DNA of 64,000 nt from Klebsiella sp. BIGb0407 (lineage in GTDB: Bacteria; Pseudomonadota; Gammaproteobacteria; Enterobacterales; Enterobacteriaceae), in the NCBI RefSeq assembly GCF_024807845.1, contig NZ_JANUEQ010000005.1, forward strand, positions 186,001 through 250,000. The letters are read 5' to 3'. The notes below the pieces were generated by a model. That model had not been told where the DNA came from. It saw only the letters and a program-made list of their open reading frames with translations, and searched no databases. Below are positions 16,739 through 26,980 of this stretch, piece by piece. Made by a program: the position numbers and the translations under genes. Positions within the stretch are counted from its first letter, which is position 1; every line of letters starts with the position of its first letter.

Positions 16739-17638
16739 ATGGCTAAACTTAACCTTGATCACTTGGCAACCTTCAAACTGGTTATCAGTCGGGGAAGTTT
16801 CTCTGGGGCAGCAGAAGCGCTCGGCCTGTCGCAGCCCGCGGTGAGTTTACAGATAAGACAGCTGGAGCAGGCGCTTCAGGTCAGGCTTATTGAGCGAACC
16901 AGTCGGGGAGTCAAACCCACTACCGCAGGGCTAACGCTTTTGGAGCACTGTATACATATCGATGCTGTTATCAATACCACGATTGAATCGGTATCCCGGC
17001 ATTCAGACGAGATAACCGGAACCGTGACCCTGGGTACCGGTGCGACGGCTTGTATTCATCTGCTTCCCCCTCTGTTACAACAACTCCGACAGACACACCC
17101 GCTACTAAAAGTGGACGTCCGAACCGGTAATACCTCAGATATCGTTCGCGGTGTGGAGGAAAATCGTATCGACATCGGACTGGTGACGCTGCCAGCGACG
17201 GGTAAATGCCTGAGTATCAGTCCGCAGGGAACAGATGAGTTTGTGATTATTATGGAACAAGATGCCTCAGAGCAGAGTGGGGAGCCGATGTCGGCGGAGG
17301 ACTTGTTGTCACTGCCGCTGGTTATCTTTGAGCCTGGAAGTGGAACGCGTGCGCTGATTGATGACTGGTTCCGTTATTCCGGCCATATTCCCAGCCCGGT
17401 GATGGAACTGGGAAGCATTGAAGCGATTAAAAAGATGGTGAGTGCGGGTCTCGGTTATAGCGTCGTGCCACGGATGTCGGTGGCAACTATCGAAGACAGG
17501 CAGGGACTCAGCCTCTACTCCATGACGCCCCCATTGCACCGGAGCCTTGGAATCGTGATGCGAGAAGACAGGGTTATTAGCAGGGGAATGAGTGAAGTGT
17601 TGAGCGAATTGCGCAGGCATTTTCCTGAAAAACAGTAG
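16739..17638 (+). CDS. LysR-family transcriptional regulator
   Basis: A 299-aa regulator with an N-terminal winged helix-turn-helix (residues 3-62, with GSFSGAAEALGLSQPAVSLQ) and a C-terminal effector domain. The open frame begins at 16604, but the ATG at 16739 with AAGGA upstream fits the family start. It lies head-to-head with the acetyltransferase gene and tail-to-tail (10-bp gap) with fecE. Its target is probably the divergent acetyltransferase. The effector is unknown. Confidence 0.85.
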   Translation: MAKLNLDHLATFKLVISRGSFSGAAEALGLSQPAVSLQIRQLEQALQVRLIERTSRGVKPTTAGLTLLEHCIHIDAVINTTIESVSRHSDEITGTVTLGTGATACIHLLPPLLQQLRQTHPLLKVDVRTGNTSDIVRGVEENRIDIGLVTLPATGKCLSISPQGTDEFVIIMEQDASEQSGEPMSAEDLLSLPLVIFEPGSGTRALIDDWFRYSGHIPSPVMELGSIEAIKKMVSAGLGYSVVPRMSVATIEDRQGLSLYSMTPPLHRSLGIVMREDRVISRGMSEVLSELRRHFPEKQ

Positions 17639-17648
17639 TTCGTCGTCA

Positions 17649-18416
17649 TCAGATCACCACACACATCGGCCTACCCGATATCGGCTCCGGATGTATTTCT
17701 GCTTCGATGCTAAATACTGCTTTCAATAGTTCAGGTTTCATCACCTCTTCCGGTGTGCCTTGCGCGATAACTCGTCCCTGTGCCAGCACCACCAGGTGGT
17801 CACAGTAGCGGCTGGCCTGGTTTAAATCATGCAGTACTGCAATCACGCTTTTGCCTGCTGTTTTGAGTTCTCCCATCAGCCGCATCAGTTCAACCTGGTG
17901 GTTGATATCAAGATAGGTTGTTGGCTCATCAAGCAGAACCACAGGGGTGTCCTGTGCCAGTACCATCGCCAGAAATGCACGCTGGCGCTGGCCTCCGGAT
18001 AGCTCTGTTAAGCGCCTCTCGGCCAGAAGATGCGTCTGGGTTTGGTTCATCGCGATATCGACGCGGGTATTGTCTTCAGCGGAGAGTCTTCCCCACAACG
18101 ACAGCCACGGGCTACGGCCGTAAGAGACCAACTCCCGGACAGTGATCCCTTCGGGAGTTAAATGGTGCTGCGGTAATAGCGCCAGCTGGCGGGCTAACTG
18201 ACGCGAAGTAAGTTCTTTAAGCGGTTGGTCATCAAGCATTATCGTGCCTGATTGTGGTGTGATAAGGCGTGAAAAACAGTTTAATAGCGTCGATTTCCCG
18301 CAGCCATTAGGGCCGAGTAGTGCGGTGATTTTCCCCGCAGGCAAGGTCAGTGACAGACTATCCAGCACTTTTTGGGTGCCATAGCTGATGCTCAAGTTTT
18401 CAGTTCGTAATGTCAT
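17649..18416 (-). CDS. fecE: Ferric-citrate ABC transporter ATP-binding protein
   Basis: A 255-aa ATPase that powers ferric-citrate import across the inner membrane. Walker A is GPNGCGKST, the signature is LSGGQRQRAFLAMV, and Walker B is VVLLDEPTTYLD. The start abuts the fecD stop, and it is the last gene of fecABCDE. It is convergent with the LysR gene, with no visible terminator in the 10-bp gap. Confidence 0.93.
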   Translation of the reverse strand: MTLRTENLSISYGTQKVLDSLSLTLPAGKITALLGPNGCGKSTLLNCFSRLITPQSGTIMLDDQPLKELTSRQLARQLALLPQHHLTPEGITVRELVSYGRSPWLSLWGRLSAEDNTRVDIAMNQTQTHLLAERRLTELSGGQRQRAFLAMVLAQDTPVVLLDEPTTYLDINHQVELMRLMGELKTAGKSVIAVLHDLNQASRYCDHLVVLAQGRVIAQGTPEEVMKPELLKAVFSIEAEIHPEPISGRPMCVVI

Positions 18417-19373
18417 TTATCGCATTCTCACAAGCAGCCAGACAAACCAAGGCGCGCCAATGATGGCCGTCAGGACGCCAGCCGGAAGTTCCAGCGGAGG
18501 ATGAATCGTTCGTGCCAGCAGGTCGGCAATGACTAAGAGTAATGCTCCAGTCAGAGCGGATACCGGGAGTAACCCGCGGTGTCGTCCGCCGGTAATTTTG
18601 CGCACCATATGGGGTACCACCAGACCAATAAAACTTATCGGGCCACAGACGGCGACACCGGTTGCCGTCATGGCGACAGCCAGCAGTAAGCCCCAGAACT
18701 GGCTGCGTTTAACCGAAACTCCGAGGGTTGCGGCGCGCGCTTCACCCAGAGCCAGCAGATCAAGGTCACGGCTAAAACACAGACTTAACGGTAGCAGCAG
18801 GATCAGTAGCGGTACGGCGATATAGACAAAGTTCCAGTCGCGGCCCCACAGGCTGCCGGTGAGCCATAACAACGCACTATTGACCTCCTGCGGGCGGGAG
18901 AGCATCACATAATCAGTCAGGCTGGCCCAGCAGGCGGAAAGGGCCACGCCGGTAAGCGCCAGCTTCATGGGCTGTGAAGTTTTCGCCAGCAGTTTCAGTA
19001 ATATCAGACCTGCCATACCGCCAGCAAAGGCCAGCAGCGGTAGCACCACGACGGGGAGCGAAGGTAACAGTAATAAAGCGCCCACGGAGGCGAGACTGGC
19101 GGCGTGATTGACGCCAAGAATATCCGGTGAAGCCAGAGGGTTACGTATAATCCCCTGTACCAGCACTCCGGCGACCGCCAGCGCGGCACCGGCAAACAGC
19201 GCCAGCAGCAGTCTTGGCAGGCGGTATTCCATCAGAACGTAGTAATGTTCGCGTCCAGGCTGCCAGTCGGTGAGCAGCGCATGCCAGGGAACAGCGACCA
19301 CGCCTGAGTGAAGCGATAACAGCGAGCATCCTGCGAGCATCAGCCCGATAAGTGTAATCAGGGTGATTTTCAT
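18417..19373 (-). CDS. fecD: Ferric-citrate ABC transporter permease
   Basis: A 318-aa FecCD-type permease with about nine or ten membrane helices. PISFIGLVVPHMVRKITGGRHRGLLP is the region around the coupling loop to FecE. It overlaps fecC by 4 bp and pairs with it to form the channel. Confidence 0.93.
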   Translation of the reverse strand: MKITLITLIGLMLAGCSLLSLHSGVVAVPWHALLTDWQPGREHYYVLMEYRLPRLLLALFAGAALAVAGVLVQGIIRNPLASPDILGVNHAASLASVGALLLLPSLPVVVLPLLAFAGGMAGLILLKLLAKTSQPMKLALTGVALSACWASLTDYVMLSRPQEVNSALLWLTGSLWGRDWNFVYIAVPLLILLLPLSLCFSRDLDLLALGEARAATLGVSVKRSQFWGLLLAVAMTATGVAVCGPISFIGLVVPHMVRKITGGRHRGLLPVSALTGALLLVIADLLARTIHPPLELPAGVLTAIIGAPWFVWLLVRMR

Positions 19374-20368
19374 CCACGCCTCCTGACCAGCCAGACGAAG
19401 CAGGGAGCTCCAATCAGCGCCAGTACGGCACCTGCGGGGAGATCGCCGGGGAAGGCTAAGGCTCTGGCCAGCATATCAGCCAGCAGCATCAGGGTCGCCC
19501 CGAGCAGCATGCTCATCGGCAGTACCTTGCGCTGGTCATAACCTATCCAGAAACGTGCCAGATGCGGCATCAGTAAGCCGATAAAGGCAACCGGACCTGC
19601 CACGCTAACGCAGGCTCCAACCAGCGTCAGTACCAGCAGATTAATCATCAGCCTGAGTTTAGACAGATTCACCCCCAGGGTATGGGCGGTGCTGTCACTG
19701 ACGTTAAGTAGATTTAGCTGATTTGCCAGCAATATCACGACGGGAACGGCAATTGCCACCACCGGGAAGAGCTGCCAGAACTCCTGCCAGCGAGCATGGG
19801 AGACGCCGCCTGCCAGCCAGTAAAAAATGCCATAAGCGTGATCCTCTGCCAGCAGCAGAGTAATGCGGGTCAGTGCCATGCAAAAAGCCGATAAGGCAAT
19901 GCCAGCGAGGATCAGCTTATTTCTGTCCCGGGTATGACGAAATCCGCCTCCGGCAGCCATCACCAGCAGCCAGCTGAGACCGCCGCCGCAGGCTGCGATA
20001 AAGGCAAGAGAATAGCCCATCACCGGAGTGGGGTTGAGTGCGCTGGTAAGCGCCATCGCCAGTGCCGCACCACTATTAATACCCAGCAGTGAAGGGGATG
20101 CCATCGCGTTATGGGTCAGGGTTTGTAGCAGCGCGCCCGCGACGGCGAGGCTGGCGCCAATCAGAATAGCGACCAGGCTTCTGGGCAGGCGCAGGTTTTG
20201 CACTAATGCTTCCGGGAGCGTGGGCGTATGGCCGGGAAACAACGCCTGGAGGGCATCGACGGCAGAAACAGGAATAGCCGAGTAGCAAAACAGACTCAGC
20301 CAGAACAGGCTAATAAGCACCGCAATAGGGAGTCCCCATTGCAGTGCTGGATGTTTCAGCGATTTCAT
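19370..20368 (-). CDS. fecC: Ferric-citrate ABC transporter permease
   Basis: A 332-aa FecCD-family permease and partner of FecD. The family motif GPVAFIGLLMPHLARFWIGY is seen near the C-terminus, with typical GASLAVAGALLQ near the N-terminus. It overlaps both neighbours by 4 bp (ATGA), so translation of fecBCD is coupled. Confidence 0.93.
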   Translation of the reverse strand: MKSLKHPALQWGLPIAVLISLFWLSLFCYSAIPVSAVDALQALFPGHTPTLPEALVQNLRLPRSLVAILIGASLAVAGALLQTLTHNAMASPSLLGINSGAALAMALTSALNPTPVMGYSLAFIAACGGGLSWLLVMAAGGGFRHTRDRNKLILAGIALSAFCMALTRITLLLAEDHAYGIFYWLAGGVSHARWQEFWQLFPVVAIAVPVVILLANQLNLLNVSDSTAHTLGVNLSKLRLMINLLVLTLVGACVSVAGPVAFIGLLMPHLARFWIGYDQRKVLPMSMLLGATLMLLADMLARALAFPGDLPAGAVLALIGAPCFVWLVRRRG

Positions 20369-21267
20369 TTCACATCGGTAACGGGCTGATGATGAAAGAT
20401 ATTAACGGTATCGCTGGCAATCTTCTCGGCTGCAAAAATTCCGCGCATCCGTGCCCAGGCGTTACTGTCGACAGCGGCCACTTGCTGCTTTTGTGCGGCG
20501 GTTAATAGTTGCCATAGCGGGTCTTGCTGCCAGTTTTTAACAATGCTTTCTGCACGATAGTGTGCGACCAGCAGCCAGGACGGATTAATCGCCATTAGCT
20601 GCTCAAGCCCGATGGAAGGCATTGCTGCACCTGCCATAGGTGCAGGGACTTTTAAGCCCAGAGAAGTCAGCACGCTGCCGGTGTACGTGTCTTCTGTATG
20701 CAGGTTGAACTGCTGTTCACGAGAAGTGCCAAATACCACCAGGGTCCCTTTCGGTAACTGGTTCGCCGCTTGCTCCATCTTCTGCTTATGCTGCTCTAGC
20801 CGGGACTGCATCTGTGCCTGTTTGCCGACCACTTCACCGATAATCGCCGCAGATTGCAGGTTTTCAGCGTAGGTTTCATTGCGTGATTTAAGCAGCAATA
20901 CCGGGGCTATCTGCTGTAGTGCATTGTAAATGCCTGAATGACGGCTGCTATCGGCAATAATCAGATCTGGTTTAAGTGCGCTAATCGCCTCAAGACTGGG
21001 CTGAGCGCGGGTGCCAACCGACTGCCAGCTTTTCAGATGGTCACGGACTTCGGGCAGAATACGGCTGGCATCGTTATCATCGGCGATGCCGACCGGGCTG
21101 ACATCTATCGCCGCAAGCGCATCGGCGAATGACAGCTCCAGTACCACAATGCGCTGCGGGGTTTTATCCAGGGTAAAAGTGCCGTGTTCGTCCTGAACTG
21201 TGACGGCAAAGGCATGGCTGCTCATCAGCAGCAGAGCGCTAAGAAGATAACGGAAACGGGTGAGCAT
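20365..21267 (-). CDS. fecB: Periplasmic ferric-citrate-binding protein
   Basis: A 300-aa binding protein with a cleavable signal peptide (about residues 1-21, SHAFA-V). The two-lobed siderophore-binding fold contains TPQRIVVLELSFADALAA and PSLEAISALKPDLIIADSS. Length and sequence follow E. coli FecB closely. It delivers ferric citrate from the outer-membrane receptor to FecCD. Confidence 0.93.
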   Translation of the reverse strand: MLTRFRYLLSALLLMSSHAFAVTVQDEHGTFTLDKTPQRIVVLELSFADALAAIDVSPVGIADDNDASRILPEVRDHLKSWQSVGTRAQPSLEAISALKPDLIIADSSRHSGIYNALQQIAPVLLLKSRNETYAENLQSAAIIGEVVGKQAQMQSRLEQHKQKMEQAANQLPKGTLVVFGTSREQQFNLHTEDTYTGSVLTSLGLKVPAPMAGAAMPSIGLEQLMAINPSWLLVAHYRAESIVKNWQQDPLWQLLTAAQKQQVAAVDSNAWARMRGIFAAEKIASDTVNIFHHQPVTDVK

Positions 21268-21280
21268 AGTGACTCCTGAA

Positions 21281-21307
21281 AGCCGGGCGTGCTGTGCCCG
21301 CCCGGCT
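21281..21307 (-). promoter_or_regulatory. GC-rich hairpin between fecA and fecB
   Basis: Nine-bp perfect inverted repeat AGCCGGGCG / CGCCCGGCT in the 58-bp fecA-fecB gap, without a T-run. In E. coli a similar structure is thought to lower fecBCDE expression relative to fecA. Confidence 0.6.
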
Positions 21308-21325
21308 TGAAAGTGATGTTGCTAA

Positions 21326-23650
21326 TCAGAACTTCAATGACCCTTGCATATACAGCGTGCGCGGCTGGCCTGCGTAGAGGCCTTTATTGTTGTCATCAAA
21401 AGAACGGGTGAAATATTCCTTATCGAAGAGGTTTTTCACACCGAATGCCATGTTCAGGTCTGCCATCTGCGGACCAAAGTCATAGGCCACGCGAGCGCCC
21501 CACAGCATAAAGCCGGGGATCTTGCCGGTACTGCCGTCAGCACTTTCCTGAACGGTATTGGCGTTATTGGCAAACTGGCTGGACTGGAAATCACTGTTCA
21601 GGTTAAACGTCCAGCTACCCGGCTTGTAATCCACGCCCAGGGTGCCTTTTTGTTTGGGTGAGAACGGCACTTGATTGCCGTAAGTATCGCCATTTTCGAC
21701 GATTTTCGCGTTGACATAGGCATAGCTGGTATAGACAGAGACGTTATCCAGCGTTGGCGTTAGCGCTCCCAAGTCATATCTGGCCTGGGTTTCTAACCCG
21801 GTATGGCGCGTTTTACCGCGAGCCGTCACGGTGTCATCGGTCTGGTTGGAGTCGTACTGATTACTAAAGTTAATCAGGAATAGCCCCATTTCCGCTGTCA
21901 GCGCGCCGTCGTCGTAACGGGTTCCGAGCTCCCAGGTTCGCGCTTTTTCTGGTTCCACTTTGCCGCTTTGAACAGCCTTGCCAATTTGGCTGTACTGTAC
22001 GGTGCCGAATGAACCTTCAGTGTTTGCATAAACATTCCAGCTATCTGTCAGGTGATAGAGTACGTTCAACGCAGGAAGCGGGGCGTTATACTTCACCTCT
22101 TCATGCGTGCCTTTGATGAGATTGTTTTGATTCGAGGTGATATGTTCAAAACGCATACCCGGGGTGATCGTCCAGTCACCCAGGTCGATTTTGTCATCCA
22201 GATACCAGGCATGTGCCTCGGTGCCTGAGCGAGTATCACGATCGTACGGGCTGGCGGTCGAAGGTAACTGACCGCTGGTGGTGGGGGTGTAGTAACGCAG
22301 TTCATGCGTTGACTCATTCACATAGCGGTAACCAACGCCGACTTCATGCGCGGATGAGCCCAGCATAAAGCTCTGGCTGTAGCGGGGCTCTATGCCACGA
22401 ACCCAGTAATAGCGTGGTGACAGAGTGATTCGGCTCCCCTGTTCCAGATAGCCGCTGCGCAGTGTTTCGGTGTAGAAAGCCTGAATATTAAACTTATGCT
22501 GGTTATCAGGCTGGAACTGATAGCCGAGGTTTGCCAGTTTACGACGACCCCAGAAACGGTCATACGGACGGGTTGACTGCCAGCGATCGGCGTTGTAATC
22601 AGCGCGCGAGAGGCCGCCGGGCATATCGGCTTCACCGTCGTAATATTGCAGCAAGCTATTGAAACTATGCGCCTCGTTAGGGGCATATTTGCTTTTCAGC
22701 ATCACGTCGTCAATACGGGTCGAACTATGCTCGCGCCAGTCACTGCCGCGTACGCCTGAGTAGAGCAGGGCGGAGCCAAAGCCGTTATCGGCGGTACCGC
22801 CTATCATCAGGTTATGGGTTTCTTTTGGGTTATTCTGGGAAGAGGATGGGCTGAGTTGCCCCTCGACGCCCGCTGCGATACCAAAGTCCTGCGGAATGGC
22901 ACGGGTAACAAAGTTCATCACGCCGCCGACGCTTTGTGGCCCGTAGCGTACTGCACCACCCCCGCGTACCACGTCGATAGCATCCATATTACCCAGTGAG
23001 ACCGGTGCCAGTGAAAGCTGCGGCTGACCGTACGGGGCAAACGGCACCGGAATACCGTCCATCAGGATAGTGGAGCGGCTGGCAAGACGTGGATTCAAAC
23101 CACGGATACCAAAGTTCATCGCCAGATCGTGACTACCTGTGCCGTTATTTTCCGGAGCACTAACCCCAGGAATACGGTTCAGTGCTTCACGCATAGTCGC
23201 TGCGCCGGTTTTAGCAAAATCTTCACGACGGATAACGTCACGAGCCCCGGCATGTTCAAACACATCGTTTTCACGCGCATTGCCGAGCCAGTCTCCGACT
23301 ACGGTGATGGCATCTTCTTTAGGAGCCGGAACAGGTTCCAGCGTCCAGCTATTATTGCCGAGTGGTTTCACCTGCAGGCCGCTACCGTTAAGCAGCTGTT
23401 GCAGGCCTTTTGCTCCCTCATAGTCACCATTCAGGCCAGGACTCTGTTTACCGCGCGTCAGGCCGGCATCAACCGATAATGTCATACCGCTTTGCGCCGC
23501 ATACTGGTTGAGTGCTTTATCGAGCGGACCGGCGGGGATATTCACGGGTTCCGCAAAAGCGGACAGCGACAGCCCGGCCAGCGGCAGCAGGCTCAGGCGA
23601 ATTACGTTAACCAGAGGTGTTGTTTTACCAGGCACGCGTGCAGGCGTCAT
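21326..23650 (-). CDS. fecA: TonB-dependent ferric-citrate outer-membrane receptor with signalling domain
   Basis: A 774-aa receptor. A signal peptide (about 1-33) is followed by a secretin/TonB short N-terminal signalling domain (about 34-110) that contacts FecR. The TonB box region is [13 protein letters not shown], then come the plug ([21 protein letters not shown], about 130-250) and the beta-barrel ending in QGSLKF with the terminal Phe. It is nearly the same length as E. coli FecA and very similar throughout. It imports ferric dicitrate and also starts the surface signal that releases FecI. Confidence 0.95.
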   Translation of the reverse strand: MTPARVPGKTTPLVNVIRLSLLPLAGLSLSAFAEPVNIPAGPLDKALNQYAAQSGMTLSVDAGLTRGKQSPGLNGDYEGAKGLQQLLNGSGLQVKPLGNNSWTLEPVPAPKEDAITVVGDWLGNARENDVFEHAGARDVIRREDFAKTGAATMREALNRIPGVSAPENNGTGSHDLAMNFGIRGLNPRLASRSTILMDGIPVPFAPYGQPQLSLAPVSLGNMDAIDVVRGGGAVRYGPQSVGGVMNFVTRAIPQDFGIAAGVEGQLSPSSSQNNPKETHNLMIGGTADNGFGSALLYSGVRGSDWREHSSTRIDDVMLKSKYAPNEAHSFNSLLQYYDGEADMPGGLSRADYNADRWQSTRPYDRFWGRRKLANLGYQFQPDNQHKFNIQAFYTETLRSGYLEQGSRITLSPRYYWVRGIEPRYSQSFMLGSSAHEVGVGYRYVNESTHELRYYTPTTSGQLPSTASPYDRDTRSGTEAHAWYLDDKIDLGDWTITPGMRFEHITSNQNNLIKGTHEEVKYNAPLPALNVLYHLTDSWNVYANTEGSFGTVQYSQIGKAVQSGKVEPEKARTWELGTRYDDGALTAEMGLFLINFSNQYDSNQTDDTVTARGKTRHTGLETQARYDLGALTPTLDNVSVYTSYAYVNAKIVENGDTYGNQVPFSPKQKGTLGVDYKPGSWTFNLNSDFQSSQFANNANTVQESADGSTGKIPGFMLWGARVAYDFGPQMADLNMAFGVKNLFDKEYFTRSFDDNNKGLYAGQPRTLYMQGSLKF

Positions 23651-23679
23651 ACCTTCTCCATCATTATTTTTGTGGTGTA

Positions 23680-23735
23680 TAGCTATGAGTCGAACGAGAA
23701 GGATAAAAAGGACAATCGAAATGAGAATTATTTTT
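23680..23735 (-). promoter_or_regulatory. FecI-dependent fecA promoter region
   Basis: The minus strand reads GAAAAATAATTCTCATTTCG, then ATTGTCCTTTTTATCC and TTCTCGTTCGACTCATAGC. From memory this is close to the E. coli fecA promoter, where FecI recognises a GGAAAT -35 element; here the first position reads GAAAAT. The promoter overlaps the 3' end of fecR. Confidence 0.6.
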
Positions 23736-23736
23736 C

Positions 23737-24690
23737 TTATCGCGGAAGTATAGTGACCATATATCTCGTAATATATTGAATTTTCACGGGTAATGTCTGA
23801 GATATAATATTTAACAGCGCATCGGTATCTTTTAGCGGAAAGGTGCCGCTCAGGCGTAATCCGGCAACCGCGGGGTCACAGCGCAGGATACCGCTACGAT
23901 AACGGCTCAAAGTGGTAATCACTTCACCCAGAGGCTTATCACTAAAACTTAAAACTCCTTGGGTCCAGCTGGCACTTTCTTCATCAAGCGGCGTGATAGC
24001 GCCAAATTCAGAAGCACTGAATTCCAGGCTCTCTCCAGCCCGGACGATACGTTTCCCTGATGCGTTATTAGCCAGAATCACTTCAACGGCATGTTGCTGC
24101 ACATCGAGTCGCGTAAAGCCGTCCTCCTGCCGGACGATAAATTCTGTTCCTAAAGCCGTGAGCTCGCCCTGACGGGTAAGCACTCGGAAAGGGCGATGCT
24201 GGGCGTCTTTGGCGGTGGTGATAGCGATTTCGCCATACAAGAGCTCAATATGACGTTGCCGGGAAGTAAACCGGACATCGGCTGCGCTTTGCGTATTGAG
24301 TGTTAGCTGGGAGCCATCTTCCAGTCGTAAATGGCTGACGGTTCCTTTGGCAGTGCGGTAGTCGGCCCGCATTCCGGTGCCGGTTTCGGATTGCCACAGC
24401 TGCCAGCCTCCACCAATACCAAGTAATAGCAACAGCCCTTTCATCACATGGCGTCGGGTGAGCTGAGTATCATGCAGCGCACGGCTGGCGACATTGCCTG
24501 GAACCTGGTTGAGCTGGTTACGTAAGTTCTCTACCTGCTGCCAGGCCCACTGGTTATCCTGATCCTGCTCATACCACTGTTGCCAGCGTGCTTCCTGTTG
24601 CGGACTGGCAGGTTCATCGCTTAATACGGCATACCAGTGTGAGGCTGAACGCAGGGCCTGACGGCGTGAATCGGTCAATGATGGATTCAC
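23737..24690 (-). CDS. fecR: FecR anti-sigma/signal-transducing regulator
   Basis: An inner-membrane protein of 317 aa that relays FecA occupancy to FecI. It has a cytoplasmic N-terminal domain with conserved tryptophans ([16 protein letters not shown]), a membrane helix near residues 75-95 ([19 protein letters not shown]) and a periplasmic FecR domain ([18 protein letters not shown]). The frame is open to 24720, but a GTG at 24690 gives the N-terminus [15 protein letters not shown] matching E. coli FecR, and GTGA overlaps the fecI stop by 4 bp. Confidence 0.92.
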   Translation of the reverse strand: MNPSLTDSRRQALRSASHWYAVLSDEPASPQQEARWQQWYEQDQDNQWAWQQVENLRNQLNQVPGNVASRALHDTQLTRRHVMKGLLLLLGIGGGWQLWQSETGTGMRADYRTAKGTVSHLRLEDGSQLTLNTQSAADVRFTSRQRHIELLYGEIAITTAKDAQHRPFRVLTRQGELTALGTEFIVRQEDGFTRLDVQQHAVEVILANNASGKRIVRAGESLEFSASEFGAITPLDEESASWTQGVLSFSDKPLGEVITTLSRYRSGILRCDPAVAGLRLSGTFPLKDTDALLNIISQTLPVKIQYITRYMVTILPR

Positions 24691-25208
24691 AAGCCATGCT
24701 CCAGACGAAACAGCAGGCAATGCTCGACCGCTTTTGCCACATACTTTTTCACTGAACTTACCGATACGCCAAGCTTGAGGGCGATTTCGCTGTAGGTCAG
24801 CCCTTCCAGCTGTGAAAGCAGGAAGGCTTCGCGGGCTTTATGACTGATGCCATCGAGCATGTTATCGATCAGTTGCAGCGTTTCCAGCTGACTTTCACGT
24901 TCTTCGAGGGTAGGTGTCAGCGCCTCGGGCATCAGAGCCAGCATGTCCAGATAGGCTTTTTCCAGCGCATTACGGCGAAACAGATCCACCATCACGCGTT
25001 TGGCGATAGTACAGAGGAAAGAGCGCGGATCGCGAATCGTGGATAGCGTGTCACCGGCCATCACTCTTAGAAAAGTATCCTGGGCAATATCATCGGCATC
25101 AAATGCCGACTGGAGCTTGTGCGTCAGCCAGCCTTTCAGCCAGCCGTGATGCGTGCCGTAAAGCGATTCAAGGGTCAGAGGAGCAGTGGTAGCGGCGCGG
25201 TCAGACAT
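24687..25208 (-). CDS. fecI: ECF RNA polymerase sigma factor FecI
   Basis: A 173-aa extracytoplasmic-function sigma factor. Region 2 (about residues 12-80) includes [14 protein letters not shown], and region 4 (about 115-165) includes [20 protein letters not shown], the helix-turn-helix for -35 recognition. It directs transcription of fecABCDE when FecR signals ferric citrate. A strong Fur box lies about 45 bp upstream, so iron starvation is required for expression. Confidence 0.94.
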   Translation of the reverse strand: MSDRAATTAPLTLESLYGTHHGWLKGWLTHKLQSAFDADDIAQDTFLRVMAGDTLSTIRDPRSFLCTIAKRVMVDLFRRNALEKAYLDMLALMPEALTPTLEERESQLETLQLIDNMLDGISHKAREAFLLSQLEGLTYSEIALKLGVSVSSVKKYVAKAVEHCLLFRLEHGL

Positions 25209-25250
25209 GCGGAATATATCAAAAGTTAATCATCACGCGGCTATACTATT

Positions 25251-25267
25251 ATGAGAATGGTTCTCAT
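25251..25267. promoter_or_regulatory. Fur box upstream of fecIR
   Basis: ATGAGAATGGTTCTCAT is a perfect 7-3-7 palindrome fitting the Fur operator core (TGAGAAT-N-ATTCTCA type). It lies in the 150-bp gap upstream of fecI. Confidence 0.85.
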
Positions 25268-25362
25268 TACAATTGAAAATCATCTCGTTCAGCCAGAGAA
25301 CTATGCAACATATTGTTAGTTCTGATGAATAAATCCATTTTTTGATGGTGACTCAATATTGG

Positions 25363-26862
25363 CTATTTCCTTGCAGTCGGCAACAACACTCGCGGACACA
25401 ATGCCTGTAAGCAGCAGAGTAAAACCTGGAATGCTGGGGCCATTTCGGCTTCTGGCAGCGAGGCGAATCCGACTAATAAACCTTTTTTCGGCCGTTTACT
25501 TAAATAGTATTTTGACAGCGGGCGCACAAGTATTTGTTGAGCGTTGGCCCTCTCTGCAATTGCGACATCATCCGCATCTTCGGGTAAATTCAGGATCAGA
25601 TGTAAGCCCGCTTTATCGCTGAAGTCAGACAAGACCTGTGGGATACAGTGCCGGGTAATCAGCTCTGTTAAACAGGTTCGGCGGCGGCTATAGAGCAGTC
25701 GCATGCGCCTGATATGGGCCGAGTAGTAGCCTTCGGTAATAAACTCCGCCAGCGCCATCTGAGTCAGGGCATGCCCGCTACGATAGAGTTCGTTATGGGC
25801 CTCTTTCAGAATATCGGTCAGTGGTCGGGGTAATACCACATACCCTATCCGCAATCCCGGATAGAGCGTTTTACTGAAGGTACCAATATAGATAACCGGC
25901 GCCTCGGCTATCAGCCCCTGTAGTGCGGGGATCGGCTGGCCGGAAAAGCGAAATTCACTGTCGTAATCATCCTCAATTATCCAGCTCCCCTTTTGCCTGG
26001 CCAGCGCCAGTAAACGCTGGCGGCGTTCCAGGCTCATCACAACGCCCAGAGGGTACTGATGTGAAGGCGTGACAAAAATCAGGCGCGGAGTTTCATCGAT
26101 GATTTCAGGAGGGCATAGGCCATGGGCGTCGACGCGAACAGGATTAATGCGTACGTCGTTCATGGCGAGGATATGGCGAATGCCCCAATAGGAGGGTTCC
26201 TCGACCCAGGCTAAATCACCGCTGTCACAGAGCATGCGGGTAATCAGGTCGATCGCCTGGTGAATTCCCTCAGTTATAAGAATTTGATCTGCCTGACAAT
26301 CAACCCCTCGGGAGACGCGAAGATAGTCCGTCAGGGCATGCTGAAGCTCGGTCGCGCCCCCTTTACTGTTATAGCTAAGCTGCTCGGGTTTGGGGCGGCG
26401 ATGCAGGCGAGCCTGTATTTTGCTGAACAACTGATGAGGAAAAGCATTCACATCCGGAACCCCCGGAATAAAGGCTCCCCATTGTTTTGGGCTGGCGCTG
26501 ATATGGGACAGCAGGTGTTGTCCGCGCTGGGACAGGCTGGTATTAATCGCCGCTGACAGGGGCTCTCCGGGACGAGAGGCGGCCAGCAGCATGTCCGGCA
26601 AGGTCTGAGCCACAAAGGTGCCACTGCCACTCCGGGAACTGACGTACCCTTCCGCCTGCAACTGTCCATAGCAGCTTAAGATGGTGTTGCGAGAGATAGC
26701 CAGCTCACTCGCAAGATCGCGCGTGGCAGGCAGGCGACTTAACGGCGGGAGTGAGCCATCAAGAATCGAGCGACGAATCGCGTTATACAGGCGCTTATGC
26801 AAAAGCGCAGTCGTTTCTTCCTGCAGGCGGATCAGCAGTAAATCACCCACGAGTGTGCGCAA
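25363..26862 (-). CDS. MocR/GabR-family regulator with aminotransferase-like domain
   Basis: A 499-aa fusion of a GntR-type winged helix-turn-helix (about residues 15-80, with LSRLPATRDLASELAISRNTI) and a fold-type I PLP aminotransferase domain. The PLP lysine is in GTFSKTLYPGLRIGY, and the DDYDSEF motif is present. MocR proteins use PLP and an amino-acid effector to activate or repress a divergent gene, here the GABA-type aminotransferase 120 bp away. The start is a TTG at 26862 behind GAGGGA; a GTG at 26850 is the alternative. Confidence 0.88.
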   Translation of the reverse strand: MRTLVGDLLLIRLQEETTALLHKRLYNAIRRSILDGSLPPLSRLPATRDLASELAISRNTILSCYGQLQAEGYVSSRSGSGTFVAQTLPDMLLAASRPGEPLSAAINTSLSQRGQHLLSHISASPKQWGAFIPGVPDVNAFPHQLFSKIQARLHRRPKPEQLSYNSKGGATELQHALTDYLRVSRGVDCQADQILITEGIHQAIDLITRMLCDSGDLAWVEEPSYWGIRHILAMNDVRINPVRVDAHGLCPPEIIDETPRLIFVTPSHQYPLGVVMSLERRQRLLALARQKGSWIIEDDYDSEFRFSGQPIPALQGLIAEAPVIYIGTFSKTLYPGLRIGYVVLPRPLTDILKEAHNELYRSGHALTQMALAEFITEGYYSAHIRRMRLLYSRRRTCLTELITRHCIPQVLSDFSDKAGLHLILNLPEDADDVAIAERANAQQILVRPLSKYYLSKRPKKGLLVGFASLPEAEMAPAFQVLLCCLQALCPRVLLPTARK

Positions 26863-26898
26863 TTGGATCCCTCAAATAATCAAAACTGGTACTCGATT

Positions 26899-26937
26899 AT
26901 AGAGCCAATGCCGGTGTAAAAATAGGCTATTGCGGTG
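26899..26937. promoter_or_regulatory. Imperfect direct repeat in the MocR/puuE divergent promoter
   Basis: ATAGAGCCAATGCCGGTG and ATAGGCTATTGCGGTG occur about 23 bp apart in the same orientation. MocR proteins commonly bind two direct repeats about two helical turns apart. The assignment is tentative. Confidence 0.35.
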
Positions 26938-26980
26938 AGTTTGTTACCACTTAATAACATCTTAAATGGGGGAGATAAGG

